Shown here: positions 47,942 through 56,466 of the stretch, one piece after another | How the letters are laid out: every line of letters begins with the position of its first letter | How positions within the stretch are numbered: the stretch's first letter is position 1 | Assembly: GCA_039105265.1 (NCBI GenBank) | Contig: JAPFFF010000002.1 | Location: 6,262,001 to 6,326,000, forward strand | Direction of reading: 5' to 3' | DNA length: 64,000 nt | Source of the DNA: Tritrichomonas musculus | Taxonomy: Eukaryota > Parabasalia > Tritrichomonadida > Tritrichomonadidae | The notes under the pieces: model-generated | Seen by the model: the letters and a program-made list of their open reading frames with translations, nothing else | What the model was told of the DNA's origin: nothing | The model's database searches: none | Program-made: the position numbers and the translations under genes

Positions 47942-48894
47942 ACCTTTGAGTACACCACTTGCATATCATGTTCAACAGTGTTCACCAATATGAAATCATG
48001 TCCAGATAATGTCCTATATTTTTGCCACAACTCCTCGAACTCACAAGGTATGCTCACCTGCTGATATATGTAGTTGAGTTTCTGTCGTGAGAACCCATTG
48101 AATATGAAGAATGATGTACAATTATTTTTGTAATCAGTTGGCACACCCTTGAAGAACTGGATGTTGATGTAAACGATTGAATTCTTATGACGCAACTGGG
48201 TGATATAGTTTGTGAAGTATGCTGATTTCAATAGCTTGCTCTTAATGAAGTCCTCGCACAGGATTATGGTGTTGAGTGGTACATTGGGTTTCCCTAGTTT
48301 GCTGATATGGAGGAACTCAAACATCTGCTGCAGCTTGGTCTCGGTCGCAGACAAGTCTGCTCCAGCTGACGCTTCAACTGTAGCCTTCCCAACTGTGCTA
48401 TATTTGTTATACAACTCCTTCCATAAATCGAGTTCCTTCAAATACCGTTCAGCATTACTATCAGCGACGACCTCAATGGGCAAGTTGATGAGCTCGCGTT
48501 GAGATTCAAATGTGGAATCATTTATAATACCGTTCTTACTCACATACACGATCATATGGAAATTACCGTTATTGAGTCTACTCATTTGAATGATATCGCG
48601 AATTACTGTATGACTCTTGCCTTTGCCTTGTGATGCTACCAGTATGTTCAAAGTATTGTACCACGCATAGATCCCATTAGCGATTGGCCTTATGGATGCA
48701 TTCGTGATTCTATCCCTATTCTTGGAATAGGCCTCACTCATAGCCTTATCTACATCGAATCTCTTGGATACCGGTCGCTGCTTCTGGTACCTATCGAATG
48801 TATCAAGATCAATTGGATCTTCACTGGAACTGTCTGATAATTCAATAGATGTATAGTCGAAAAGGGTTGGTTGTAGGCGCTTGTAATACAACAT
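47938..48894 (-). CDS. Genome-packaging ATPase, FtsK/HerA type (element 2)
   Basis: The protein has 318 residues. An acidic, Ser-rich N-terminus is followed by the P-loop Ala-Ser-Gln-Gly-Lys-Gly-Lys-Ser-His-Thr near residue 90, a Walker B-like strand Leu-Asn-Thr-Ile-Ile-Leu-Cys-Glu-Asp near 215, and a later Ser-Ile-Val-Tyr-Ile-Asn-Ile-Gln stretch resembling the sensor region. Polintons, adenovirus-like viruses and virophages use such ATPases to pump DNA into capsids. The gene is read leftward, divergent from a small gene across 22 bases and convergent with the 159-residue gene. Confidence 0.85.
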   Translation of the reverse strand: MLYYKRLQPTLFDYTSIELSDSSSEDPIDLDTFDRYQKQRPVSKRFDVDKAMSEAYSKNRDRITNASIRPIANGIYAWYNTLNILVASQGKGKSHTVIRDIIQMSRLNNGNFHMIVYVSKNGIINDSTFESQRELINLPIEVVADSNAERYLKELDLWKELYNKYSTVGKATVEASAGADLSATETKLQQMFEFLHISKLGKPNVPLNTIILCEDFIKSKLLKSAYFTNYITQLRHKNSIVYINIQFFKGVPTDYKNNCTSFFIFNGFSRQKLNYIYQQVSIPCEFEELWQKYRTLSGHDFILVNTVEHDMQVVYSKV

Positions 48895-48916
48895 TTAATC
48901 AAAAATAAAGCTTTTT

Positions 48917-49129
48917 ATGCGAAAAGCTCTAAGTGGCGATGATGCCAATTACGCATATAATGTACGCCTCAGCTCATCAGTCAGCTCAGGTGGTTCATCT
49001 TCAGCTGTAACCGATACCAGTAATAGCAGTTCAACTACATTGGTCACCAATATCAATCCCAATAGTATATTCATAATGATTTCACTTGCGCTGGACATTT
49101 ATGCAAATTTAAATACAAATTTTGAGTGA
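48917..49129 (+). CDS. Small Ser-rich Polinton protein (70 aa, element 2)
   Basis: An ATG-started frame with a Ser/Thr/Gly-rich middle and a hydrophobic C-terminal third (Ile-Phe-Ile-Met-Ile-Ser-Leu-Ala-Leu). It could be a small membrane protein. Its end overlaps the convergent 220-residue gene by 21 bases. It shares a 22-base promoter gap with the packaging ATPase. I do not recognise it; it may be spurious. Confidence 0.4.
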   Translation: MRKALSGDDANYAYNVRLSSSVSSGGSSSAVTDTSNSSSTTLVTNINPNSIFIMISLALDIYANLNTNFE

Positions 49130-49771
49130 TATCGAGTGTCTTATGAGCTCAGTCCATACATGGTTATATCCATATTTCAACTCATTGGATACCCCATTTT
49201 TGGACACCAATATCTTATCGATTTTCATGTACTTCGAGTTTGAAACACAACCAGTGCACCCACTGTCCTCATTGATGACCAACTCAACCTTGTCAGCCTT
49301 AGTGAGTATCTTAATGAGCTCCATCAGTGTATTGCTATGACACACTAGGTAGTTGTTCATCCTCAGTGGATTGGTCTCATAGATATTCAGTAATATCTCG
49401 AGGAATTTATTTTTGGTACCCAAGTCGTCAGTGTCGCAAGCATAGCTTGAGTCGGTTGTACCGCCAAGTTCTAATGAACGATCTATTGTCGAAGACTCAG
49501 GGAATGAAGTTCCTTGGGGTGGACTGTTTATTGGAGCAACTGATGGATATGGACCAGTTGTCGAGGCTGTAGTAAAATTTGCATCCTGGGTGCCAGTTTG
49601 AGGATAACCTTTAGTATATCCCATTTGGGGTTGCATCTGTGGGACTTGAGGGTATGATACTGGTTGTACAGGTGGAGGTCTATTCGCAGCGATCTTAATA
49701 TTCACATTCTGCTCTTGCTTAACACTCGCATCATTCTCACTTGATAGAATTCTAGCCTTATGGAGAGACAT
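49109..49771 (-). CDS. Polinton protein shared by both elements (220 aa, element 2)
   Basis: The first ATG begins Met-Ser-Leu-His-Lys-Ala-Arg-Ile-Leu-Ser-Ser-Glu-Asn-Asp-Ala-Ser-Val-Lys-Gln-Glu, the same N-terminal motif as the 193-residue protein of element 1. A Pro/Gln/Thr-rich linker (about 30-90) leads to a C-terminal domain with Cys-Thr-Gly-Cys and Leu-Lys-Tyr-Gly-Tyr-Asn. The gene lies directly downstream of the major capsid gene on the same strand, about 40 bases away, so it may be a capsid-associated or scaffolding protein. That is position-based inference. Confidence 0.75.
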   Translation of the reverse strand: MSLHKARILSSENDASVKQEQNVNIKIAANRPPPVQPVSYPQVPQMQPQMGYTKGYPQTGTQDANFTTASTTGPYPSVAPINSPPQGTSFPESSTIDRSLELGGTTDSSYACDTDDLGTKNKFLEILLNIYETNPLRMNNYLVCHSNTLMELIKILTKADKVELVINEDSGCTGCVSNSKYMKIDKILVSKNGVSNELKYGYNHVWTELIRHSISLKICI

Positions 49772-49813
49772 TTCCAAAGTGCAAAAATATTTTTACCACT
49801 AATGCCATATTTC

Positions 49814-51916
49814 TTATGCCATTTCTGGATCAACTTGAGAGCCAGCTGGTGATTCATCATCAATATATTCAAGGCCATCAAGTGAGAGCTTGAAGTAGGT
49901 GTCTCTGCATAAACAGAGTTGTACAGGTGGTGGTCTAACAATGGCTCCACTTGGTTCGATAATCTTGTAATATGTATCATTATCACCAGTGAATATTGGT
50001 TGACCATTGACTTGAATTTGGATATTGCCTTTGCCACCATCTAAGCCATCATAACAGTATCCAGCAGATGCACGTTCAGTTTGGACATTGAATACAAATG
50101 ATGTGGCATCACTCAATGTATTTCGATATCGGACACCATTTTCATCGTTCTTGGGCATGGTGAAGCTATCTTCGAATTCCTTTGAACATTGGAGTGTGAT
50201 ACCATCGAGGTCTCCAGCTGTTAATTGGCTTTCGAAGAATCTGGCGCCAATGGTACTGACATTCTCATCTGGGAAGTTCTTACCACCAATATTCAAAAAG
50301 CAGTTTTGGTAAACCGGATTCTCAAATACAGTCAAATCATTGTGGTGCTTGGGGAACAACAATGACATGCTTGTGACATTGATTAATGGGATATTCAATG
50401 TAGACTTGATTCCGTTAGCGGCTGCTGCAATTGGGAATGCATGGTAATCGACCTTTTGAGATGGGATTACTAGGCCTTCACGTAATATGGATTCAATGCT
50501 TGCACGAGTGGCTTCACAAACACCATAGCCTTGCATGTTGGACTTACAGAGAGTGATGGTCATTCGGTTAACAGTGAGTGTTGCTGGTTGTGATGAATAT
50601 GTTTCACTCAAGATTTGCTTTCTAGCACCATGATATTCACTCATGATGTGGTTAGCAGATTTAGCAACGGTCTTCTCGATTTGCCATACATAGTACTTAC
50701 CATCATTGTGTTGCAAAGCTGGTTTGGTGTAATCAGGATTGGCTAAACATATTTCTTCATCAGTGGCAGTTGGCTTGAGGTCCAATTTAGCAAACTCATC
50801 TGCTGTATAGCTGAAATACATGACAAGATCCTGTGCGATATCATCATAAGTATATGAACCATCACTTTGGAAATTGTATTGCTCACCAATTCTGTATCTA
50901 AGCTTATATTTGATTGGAGCTGGAGTTGGACTTGGACTTGGTGATGGATCTGGCTTATCTTCTTCTTCAGGAGATGGGTCTGGAGTTGGAGATGGTGAAG
51001 GTCCTGGTGAAGGTCCTGGAGTTGGTGAAGGTCCTGGAGTTGGAGATGGTGAAGGTGTTCCTGGTCCTGGGATGATAGCCTCATTACCGATTTGAGTGAA
51101 TTGATGTTTGAGATGTCCATATGCTTTGATTTGTTTGAGTTTATCGAGTTCCTCTGGGGATACGGTATCATTATCTTCCAGGAATGCCTTAGCTTCAGCA
51201 ACCGTGTATGGGTCAATGGCAGCCCAAACAAGACCAGCTGGACTGACTTGGAATCTAATGGATAAATCACCAATGATTCCGTTGGGGAATAAGTCAAATG
51301 CCTGTAATGCAAGCAAGTCATCAAATGGTACATTCAAGTCGAATTCAGTTGTGGTCTTACCACCATTCTTGAAGCTATTGAGATTAACGTATGAACCAGC
51401 ATGAGTTTGACTGTAATTGCTGATGTTCTCCCATAAGCTGTGAACGAATCTGCGGCGCTTCTTCTCAGTCTCTGGTTTCAAAACCGAGTATAGGAAGCCC
51501 TCGCGAATGCATTCATTTTGCTGATATCCGACATTGACATTGTTATGGAGAATCTCGAGCCTGTCAAACAATTGGTTCGAGGACTTAAATCCGACAAACA
51601 GTTTATAGAAGTTATTTGGATCATTGATCTCTTGCAATTTGGCCAAATCGGTGTTCAATTGCAAATCGAGTTTGATGTGGAATGTGAGGAAGCCTTTGTC
51701 GATATCGCTAATGAAGTGGTCGGGATGTGTTAATGAAATCTGTGAGTACTGGCCTTGGTGAAATGGGGCTGGCTGGTCATGGCAATCGACAGTTCTAAAT
51801 GAGAAGCTTCTGGTACCATCATTCACATTGATGATATTTCGCATCTTCTGGAATGTGTCATTGACATTCCCAACCTCGTATTTCAAATTGTGAGCTCTTT
51901 CGTTCCTGTATCTCAT
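49814..51916 (-). CDS. mcp: Major capsid protein, double jelly-roll (element 2)
   Basis: The first ATG gives 700 residues. Signs of a Polinton double-jelly-roll capsid are the N-terminal motif with Phe-Arg-Thr-Val-Asp-Cys, the Asp-Lys-Gly-Phe-Leu-Thr-Phe-His-Ile strand, Leu-Phe-Asp-Arg-Leu-Glu-Ile-Leu and Asp-Leu-Phe-Pro-Asn-Gly-Ile-Ile-Gly in the first roll, and beta-rich segments in the second half. A Pro-Ser-Pro-Thr-Pro-Gly repeat region (about 290-345) is inserted between the rolls and would form an exposed, flexible loop. In relatives, trimers of this protein tile an icosahedral shell. A small pVI-like gene lies divergently 47 bases away. Confidence 0.85.
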   Translation of the reverse strand: MRYRNERAHNLKYEVGNVNDTFQKMRNIINVNDGTRSFSFRTVDCHDQPAPFHQGQYSQISLTHPDHFISDIDKGFLTFHIKLDLQLNTDLAKLQEINDPNNFYKLFVGFKSSNQLFDRLEILHNNVNVGYQQNECIREGFLYSVLKPETEKKRRRFVHSLWENISNYSQTHAGSYVNLNSFKNGGKTTTEFDLNVPFDDLLALQAFDLFPNGIIGDLSIRFQVSPAGLVWAAIDPYTVAEAKAFLEDNDTVSPEELDKLKQIKAYGHLKHQFTQIGNEAIIPGPGTPSPSPTPGPSPTPGPSPGPSPSPTPDPSPEEEDKPDPSPSPSPTPAPIKYKLRYRIGEQYNFQSDGSYTYDDIAQDLVMYFSYTADEFAKLDLKPTATDEEICLANPDYTKPALQHNDGKYYVWQIEKTVAKSANHIMSEYHGARKQILSETYSSQPATLTVNRMTITLCKSNMQGYGVCEATRASIESILREGLVIPSQKVDYHAFPIAAAANGIKSTLNIPLINVTSMSLLFPKHHNDLTVFENPVYQNCFLNIGGKNFPDENVSTIGARFFESQLTAGDLDGITLQCSKEFEDSFTMPKNDENGVRYRNTLSDATSFVFNVQTERASAGYCYDGLDGGKGNIQIQVNGQPIFTGDNDTYYKIIEPSGAIVRPPPVQLCLCRDTYFKLSLDGLEYIDDESPAGSQVDPEMA

Positions 51917-51963
51917 TTTGTATCTTGGAAAAAAGCTTGAAATCACATTTTTTTATATACCAA

Positions 51964-52215
51964 ATGGGTATTGGCATCTTCAAGAAGATTAAGAACGCTT
52001 TCAAGAACGTCGGCAGTAAGCTCAAGAATGCAGCTCAAACTGTCATCCGCAACATCCCAAGGGCAGTTGATATTGGAAAGGGGATCATCAATAGGATCAA
52101 GCCAATCGCCGACTTCATACCAGGTGTTGGACCAGTTGTAGACACCATCAGCACTGGACTCAATTACGTAAGCAAAGCTAATGATATAGGTAAATCCATA
52201 CTGGACAAGGTTTGA
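51964..52215 (+). CDS. Small amphipathic pVI-like protein (83 aa, element 2)
   Basis: The first ATG gives Met-Gly-Ile-Gly-Ile-Phe-Lys-Lys-Ile-Lys-Asn-Ala-Phe-Lys, a strongly amphipathic, basic helix. A second helical part follows with Pro-Gly-Val-Gly-Pro-Val-Val-Asp-Thr and a Gly/Ser/Ala turn. The pattern recalls the membrane-active N-terminal helix of adenovirus protein VI and minor proteins of other Polintons. It is divergent from the major capsid gene, which supports a minor capsid or membrane-breaching role. Family membership is inferred from charge and helix pattern only. Confidence 0.6.
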   Translation: MGIGIFKKIKNAFKNVGSKLKNAAQTVIRNIPRAVDIGKGIINRIKPIADFIPGVGPVVDTISTGLNYVSKANDIGKSILDKV

Positions 52216-52265
52216 TCATCATAGAATATCCACATACATATGAATATATTTTTGTCCGTTTTGAA

Positions 52266-52700
52266 ATGAATTGCGATATCAGGGTTATTAATGATAACAA
52301 GATGGAGCAACGCACGTTCAACTCAGTAGAGGAGTTCGACCTGTTCTACCAGAAGTACAAGGACATGTTCAATGAGAAGACCACCAATTACCTCAATAAA
52401 ACCTACAAAATAATCACACCCGAATGCGAGTACAGGATTACCAAACGCACTGGCAAGGATGGCTCTAGTAATGTGTTTCTCAAGAAGATCACCAAGCCAG
52501 CTGATAATGACAACCTGGTGGAGATCCAATTTGCAAGCATTCGAGCTGACATCAATGCATTGCAATCAACTGTAGATGAATACACCAAACGGATTACCAC
52601 TCTGGAGAACACCATTGGCGTGATCACCACAAAAATAAATCAGCTCACCAATACTGTGAATGAGTGTACTGATGCGGTGAACGGTATCCTAAGACATTAA
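52266..52700 (+). CDS. Coiled-coil Polinton protein (144 aa, element 2)
   Basis: From the ATG after the TTTTTGTCCGTTTTGAA block the protein has 144 residues. The N-terminal half is mixed and charged (Phe-Asp-Leu-Phe-Tyr-Gln-Lys-Tyr-Lys). The C-terminal 60 residues form a trimeric-type coiled coil (Ile-Thr-Thr-Leu-Glu-Asn-Thr-Ile-Gly-Val-Ile-Thr-Thr-Lys-Ile). It may be a fibre base or trimerisation protein, but I recognise no family. Its stop overlaps the convergent 84-residue gene by four bases. Confidence 0.65.
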   Translation: MNCDIRVINDNKMEQRTFNSVEEFDLFYQKYKDMFNEKTTNYLNKTYKIITPECEYRITKRTGKDGSSNVFLKKITKPADNDNLVEIQFASIRADINALQSTVDEYTKRITTLENTIGVITTKINQLTNTVNECTDAVNGILRH

Positions 52701-52951
52701 ATTTTTGAATTATTTGGGATTACCTGGTGATTGAGCGAGTGGTGTATTGCTGATGATGTTGACTTAATGATTGGGTCATGCACGACACACCCCTTATCTT
52801 CATATTTTGGGATTGTGGGTTTGGTACAACTCATAGTTCGCCTATTTCGCATGTGACGTTCCAGGTGATTGAAATACGTGAGCCCATTTGAATCTCTTAA
52901 TACACGGCGTTCCTCGTATGAATTACATTCCTGCGCTTTCGCGTATGACAT
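52697..52951 (-). CDS. Hypothetical small Polinton protein (84 aa, element 2)
   Basis: An ATG-started frame, basic and His-rich, with Cys at 9, 42 and 55 and Arg-Arg-Val-Leu-Arg-Asp-Ser-Asn-Gly-Leu near residue 20. The Cys/His content could bind a metal, but no known spacing is seen. It is divergent from the 77-residue gene across 34 bases, in a gap that begins with a TTTTTTTC promoter-like run. Confidence 0.5.
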   Translation of the reverse strand: MSYAKAQECNSYEERRVLRDSNGLTYFNHLERHMRNRRTMSCTKPTIPKYEDKGCVVHDPIIKSTSSAIHHSLNHQVIPNNSKI

Positions 52952-52985
52952 TTAATCTTGAAAAAACACTTTTTTTCATATCTAA

Positions 52986-53219
52986 ATGAGTGAATTGGGT
53001 GAATACAAAAAGGAGATTCCAGAGTTGAAGCGCATCAAGCATGATCTCAAGGAGAAGTGCTATATGTATAAGGGCCACCTCAATAACATCAAAGGGGGTA
53101 TGCTGGGTAGCAATGGTCTCGCAGTCCGTGAATCATTGATTGAGGACATCAATAGTTTGAAGGAAAAGGTTGCCAAACTTGAAAATGAGTTAGCTGAATT
53201 ATCAAGCGATAACCACTAA
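52986..53219 (+). CDS. Small coiled-coil Polinton protein (77 aa, element 2)
   Basis: Almost entirely charged helix: Glu-Tyr-Lys-Lys-Glu-Ile-Pro-Glu-Leu at the front and Leu-Lys-Glu-Lys-Val-Ala-Lys-Leu-Glu-Asn-Glu-Leu at the end. It is separated from the integrase gene by 57 bases that contain a palindromic hairpin. The function is unknown. Confidence 0.6.
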   Translation: MSELGEYKKEIPELKRIKHDLKEKCYMYKGHLNNIKGGMLGSNGLAVRESLIEDINSLKEKVAKLENELAELSSDNH

Positions 53220-53230
53220 ATTTCTGGTAA

Positions 53231-53248
53231 CAGCAATTTTGCTGTCAC
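53231..53248 (+). terminator. Palindromic 3' signal, copy 1 (element 2)
   Basis: The 18 bases cagcaattttgctgtcac form a hairpin 12 bases past a stop codon. The same 18 bases, with one change, occur 10 bases past the fibre gene's stop at 62131. Matching position and structure at two genes suggest a transcript-end signal of this element family. Confidence 0.6.
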
Positions 53249-53276
53249 GATAGAGACCATTATTTTTGCACATTAA

Positions 53277-54635
53277 ATGTTTCACAAAGTAACATCATTC
53301 TTGTGGGGTGAGAAAGCAGTTCCTGCTACACCTAAGCCCCCAGAACCACCTAAGCCCCCTGAGAACGCGGTTCCTGCTCCCCCTCCGCCCCAGGAAATGG
53401 CTAATACCAACAAGAAATCATTCAAGATATTCGATAATGAGTACAAGTCATTGCTCAAGTACCCATTCAAATCCAAAATATCAAAATTGGACCCATCACT
53501 GTTTATCGTCAATCCGGAGTATCATCATGAACCATTCGTGAAGGACTTCAAATTGAAATCATGTAATTATTATTCAAAACCGGATTTCTCATTAGAACCT
53601 GGCTGCTGGGAGGTCGATTTGATGTTTGTGAAGTACACTACGAAGGCTGGCGATAAATTGGTACCCCATGAAACCATTTACCTCATCATGGTGAATGTCA
53701 ATACGCGATATCTAATTGTGAAACCACTTAAGAACAAACTAGCTGATACCATTAAGGATGCGTACGCCAAAATCATTCTCGATAAATATGATGACTTCAA
53801 ATTTAATACCATCAAATGTGATGGTGAAAATAATCTACTAAAAGTGCTTGATATAATTCCCTACAGAAGTCCAGACAAAAATAAATATGCAGGTACCAAA
53901 AATGTGTTGATTGACGGTAATGCAGTGATTGTCGATAAATCCAAACACAGCAACGCTCACAAAATCGTTGATGCAACCATTAGGACACTCCGCAATGCAT
54001 TCGGTCTAGATAATCGTAGAATTGGAGACCCATTCCTGATGCAACAGATGGTTCACTACTATAACAACACACCACATCGGTCTCTACGAATGCCCAATCC
54101 CAATTACCGAGATGATGGAATCCAAGCAGGAACTGCGTTCTATGACCCGTATCTAGCGAAAGAGCCTAAGGAGATATACTACACACCCAATCAAATGCAG
54201 CACAACCCAGATTTGGAGTGGAGATACATCAGGGATTGCCAAAGGAGGCTACGTCGAGTCAAAAATAATATGCAAATGGATGGTCTGCTGAGTTATCGCA
54301 AGGGTAATATCATATTGGTCCATTACGATACATCCAAAACTGAGAAGAAGCATGAGAAGCAGAGGCGTGTGTTCAATGAGATTGCTGAATTCATAAGATA
54401 CCATAATGGGAACGTCGAATGCAAATTGCTGAACCCATATCGTAGATTCCAGTTGAATGATGATAAGCAAGCAGGAACTGCGTTCTATGTTCCGTATATC
54501 AAAACCAAAACTGGTCGAACGCCAATGACTGATGATGAGCGAGCTACTATAACTGTCCCCATTATGTATACCCGATTCGTGGCAACCAATTATGCATCAC
54601 TAGGTAAAGACTATAAGCAGTACTTTGCTATCTAA
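53277..54635 (+). CDS. int: Polinton integrase, retroviral type (element 2)
   Basis: The protein has 452 residues. A Pro-rich N-terminal arm (Pro-Lys-Pro-Pro-Glu-Pro-Pro-Lys-Pro-Pro, about 17-40) precedes a basic region. The rve core has Trp-Glu-Val-Asp-Leu-Met near 117, Lys-Cys-Asp-Gly-Glu near 182 and the helix Ala-Thr-Ile-Arg-Thr-Leu-Arg, closed by Tyr-Asn-Asn-Thr-Pro-His-Arg-Ser-Leu. A chromodomain-like barrel with Arg-Lys-Gly-Asn-Ile-Ile-Leu-Val-His-Tyr follows near 340. A duplicated Gln-Ala-Gly-Thr-Ala-Phe-Tyr phrase appears near 282 and 399. The family role is insertion of the element. It is the first of three genes read rightward with only 3-24 bases between them. Confidence 0.9.
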   Translation: MFHKVTSFLWGEKAVPATPKPPEPPKPPENAVPAPPPPQEMANTNKKSFKIFDNEYKSLLKYPFKSKISKLDPSLFIVNPEYHHEPFVKDFKLKSCNYYSKPDFSLEPGCWEVDLMFVKYTTKAGDKLVPHETIYLIMVNVNTRYLIVKPLKNKLADTIKDAYAKIILDKYDDFKFNTIKCDGENNLLKVLDIIPYRSPDKNKYAGTKNVLIDGNAVIVDKSKHSNAHKIVDATIRTLRNAFGLDNRRIGDPFLMQQMVHYYNNTPHRSLRMPNPNYRDDGIQAGTAFYDPYLAKEPKEIYYTPNQMQHNPDLEWRYIRDCQRRLRRVKNNMQMDGLLSYRKGNIILVHYDTSKTEKKHEKQRRVFNEIAEFIRYHNGNVECKLLNPYRRFQLNDDKQAGTAFYVPYIKTKTGRTPMTDDERATITVPIMYTRFVATNYASLGKDYKQYFAI

Positions 54636-54638
54636 TAA

Positions 54639-54971
54639 ATGCCAAAGCGCTATTTCCATACACAGACCACCGAGTTTAAGCTACCTGAGGATTTCATATA
54701 TAGTCGCAACAAGAAATACATCGTAGTGCAGTATGTGGGAGCTATCCTGAATAAGACCATCATCGGTGATTTGATGGTACACTCGGATATTGTTGAATTT
54801 GACCCATACTGTGACCACTTCATAATGCTAGCCAACAGACGGCAAACCAAGTATCGCAAATATGAGATGCTCAATAGGACCAAGCGAGATTTCAAAATAT
54901 GGTTCACAGACCTGTATGGTAATGAGATAAAACCCGATGCATTCGTGCTATCGTGCTTGCTAATCTATTGA
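54639..54971 (+). CDS. Hypothetical Polinton protein (110 aa, element 2)
   Basis: A mixed alpha/beta protein rich in Tyr, Lys and Arg (Tyr-Ser-Arg-Asn-Lys-Lys-Tyr-Ile-Val-Val-Gln-Tyr; Asn-Arg-Thr-Lys-Arg-Asp-Phe). Its ATG lies three bases past the integrase stop, so it is probably co-expressed with it. I do not recognise it. Confidence 0.6.
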   Translation: MPKRYFHTQTTEFKLPEDFIYSRNKKYIVVQYVGAILNKTIIGDLMVHSDIVEFDPYCDHFIMLANRRQTKYRKYEMLNRTKRDFKIWFTDLYGNEIKPDAFVLSCLLIY

Positions 54972-54995
54972 CTTCGGCAGTTTATTTTTGGGTAA

Positions 54996-56459
54996 ATGAA
55001 TGGAAAAATATACCTATATCCAGGTCAATATAAAAGCATTGAAAATAAATATATAAATGGGGTATATGCTAGCCATACAAATGACAATAAGTATATATTC
55101 GTTAAAGATATAGGTCTACCCAAAATCGTAAGCTCTATGCGTGGAGGTTCACTTGAACCCAAATTGCATGGCTTCCTATTCTTCCTAAGGAATTATGAGA
55201 GAGAACCCAGTATTATTTGGGATGAAGCTGAAACATCAAATGGTATACGGTTTGTATATTTTCTTCGAGAGAACAAAAATTTTATGCAGCTGCCAAATAA
55301 TGTATTTATTGCTGCCCCATATGATGAATTTGACAGTGCAGTCCGTAAAAATGTTATTGTACGTTCAGGTGTTTATGATAATGAGAGATTTAATATACCA
55401 ATACTCCATCACAAGGAATATATTCCTGATATTGTGATCAAACATCTGCCTCCAACTCCAGACCCCAAACGCCAAAATGACAAATACAATAAATACTTTG
55501 CAGCACCCCCAATGCAACCAACAGGGGTAATCCCACCACAACGTCCAATGCAACCAACAGGGGTAATCCCACCACAACGTCCAATGCAACCAACAGGGGT
55601 AATCCCACCACCACCAATGCAACCTCCATTTGTGAAACCACCTCCAGTTCCTCCAGTTCCTCCAAATGTCCCTCCATATGCACCTCCAAATGTCCCTCCA
55701 TATGCACCTCCAATACCAACAGGGGTAATCCCACCTCCTCCAAATGCACCCCAATTTGTACCCCCACCTCCAATGCGAGTTGATGCATCAACATATAAAT
55801 CACCACCGATTAGGTTTGATATGTCTACAATCACAACACCATCATTGGGTCGTAAATCCCCTAAGCGCGACAGTTCTAAAACACCATCCCGTAATGCCTC
55901 CCCCAAGCGTGACTCCACCAATACGATTGTATCCATCTCTAGTGATGATGATGAGAGCATTGATGAGAGCATTGCTGAGAGCAGTGATGGTATTGAGTTT
56001 ACAGAATCAGTGATACCCGAAGCTCGACCCCGAAGTAATAATAAGCAGAATTTCAATGAAAAAATATTTGATCCAAACACATATGCTCAACCTGGCAAAC
56101 TGGAACCTACCATACCACAAACCGTACCAATTCGAATGGTTAAGAAGAATGGTTCCGTACAAGAGTACGATGTTTATACAAAATCACTGCCAGCTCTCAA
56201 GCAACATGCTAAGCGAGCCACAAACAGTCATCCTAAATCACCATCACGTCAATCCACAGATGGTAATCGCGATAGACTGGTAAGCTTTGGTAAATCATTT
56301 TATATAGAAGGTACTCCAAAAACCAATGGGAATATTGATGATCCCACATTCATATACGAACCAATGGAAGTCATTAAATCGACTGACCAACAACAGGATG
56401 AAACGGCAAAAATAATGGCTAACAATAGGTTTTATCAAAGAAAATATCATAAGGAGTAA
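54996..56459 (+). CDS. Proline-rich Polinton protein (487 aa, element 2)
   Basis: A globular N-terminal part (1-150, beta-rich) is followed by a long disordered region. There, Met-Gln-Pro-Thr-Gly-Val-Ile-Pro-Pro-Gln-Arg-Pro units of 36 bases are repeated three times near 55509-55616, followed by Pro-Pro-Tyr-Ala-Pro-Pro-Asn-Val repeats. Then come Ser/Lys-rich stretches (Ser-Pro-Lys-Arg-Asp-Ser, twice) and a final part with Val-Lys-Lys-Asn-Gly-Ser-Val. Such Pro-rich linkers are found in structural proteins and in binders of SH3/WW-type host domains. The function is unknown. Its stop is seven bases from that of the convergent 924-residue gene. Confidence 0.7.
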   Translation: MNGKIYLYPGQYKSIENKYINGVYASHTNDNKYIFVKDIGLPKIVSSMRGGSLEPKLHGFLFFLRNYEREPSIIWDEAETSNGIRFVYFLRENKNFMQLPNNVFIAAPYDEFDSAVRKNVIVRSGVYDNERFNIPILHHKEYIPDIVIKHLPPTPDPKRQNDKYNKYFAAPPMQPTGVIPPQRPMQPTGVIPPQRPMQPTGVIPPPPMQPPFVKPPPVPPVPPNVPPYAPPNVPPYAPPIPTGVIPPPPNAPQFVPPPPMRVDASTYKSPPIRFDMSTITTPSLGRKSPKRDSSKTPSRNASPKRDSTNTIVSISSDDDESIDESIAESSDGIEFTESVIPEARPRSNNKQNFNEKIFDPNTYAQPGKLEPTIPQTVPIRMVKKNGSVQEYDVYTKSLPALKQHAKRATNSHPKSPSRQSTDGNRDRLVSFGKSFYIEGTPKTNGNIDDPTFIYEPMEVIKSTDQQQDETAKIMANNRFYQRKYHKE

Positions 56460-56466
56460 TTGTCTA

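Noticed and set aside
50743-51333. 196-residue frame inside the major capsid gene
   Set aside because: Gln/His/Leu repeats arise from an alternative phase of the Pro/Ser repeat; the capsid frame is the real one.
55365-56080. Long minus-strand Gly/Trp-rich frames opposite the proline-rich gene
   Set aside because: They are antisense shadows of Pro codon repeats.
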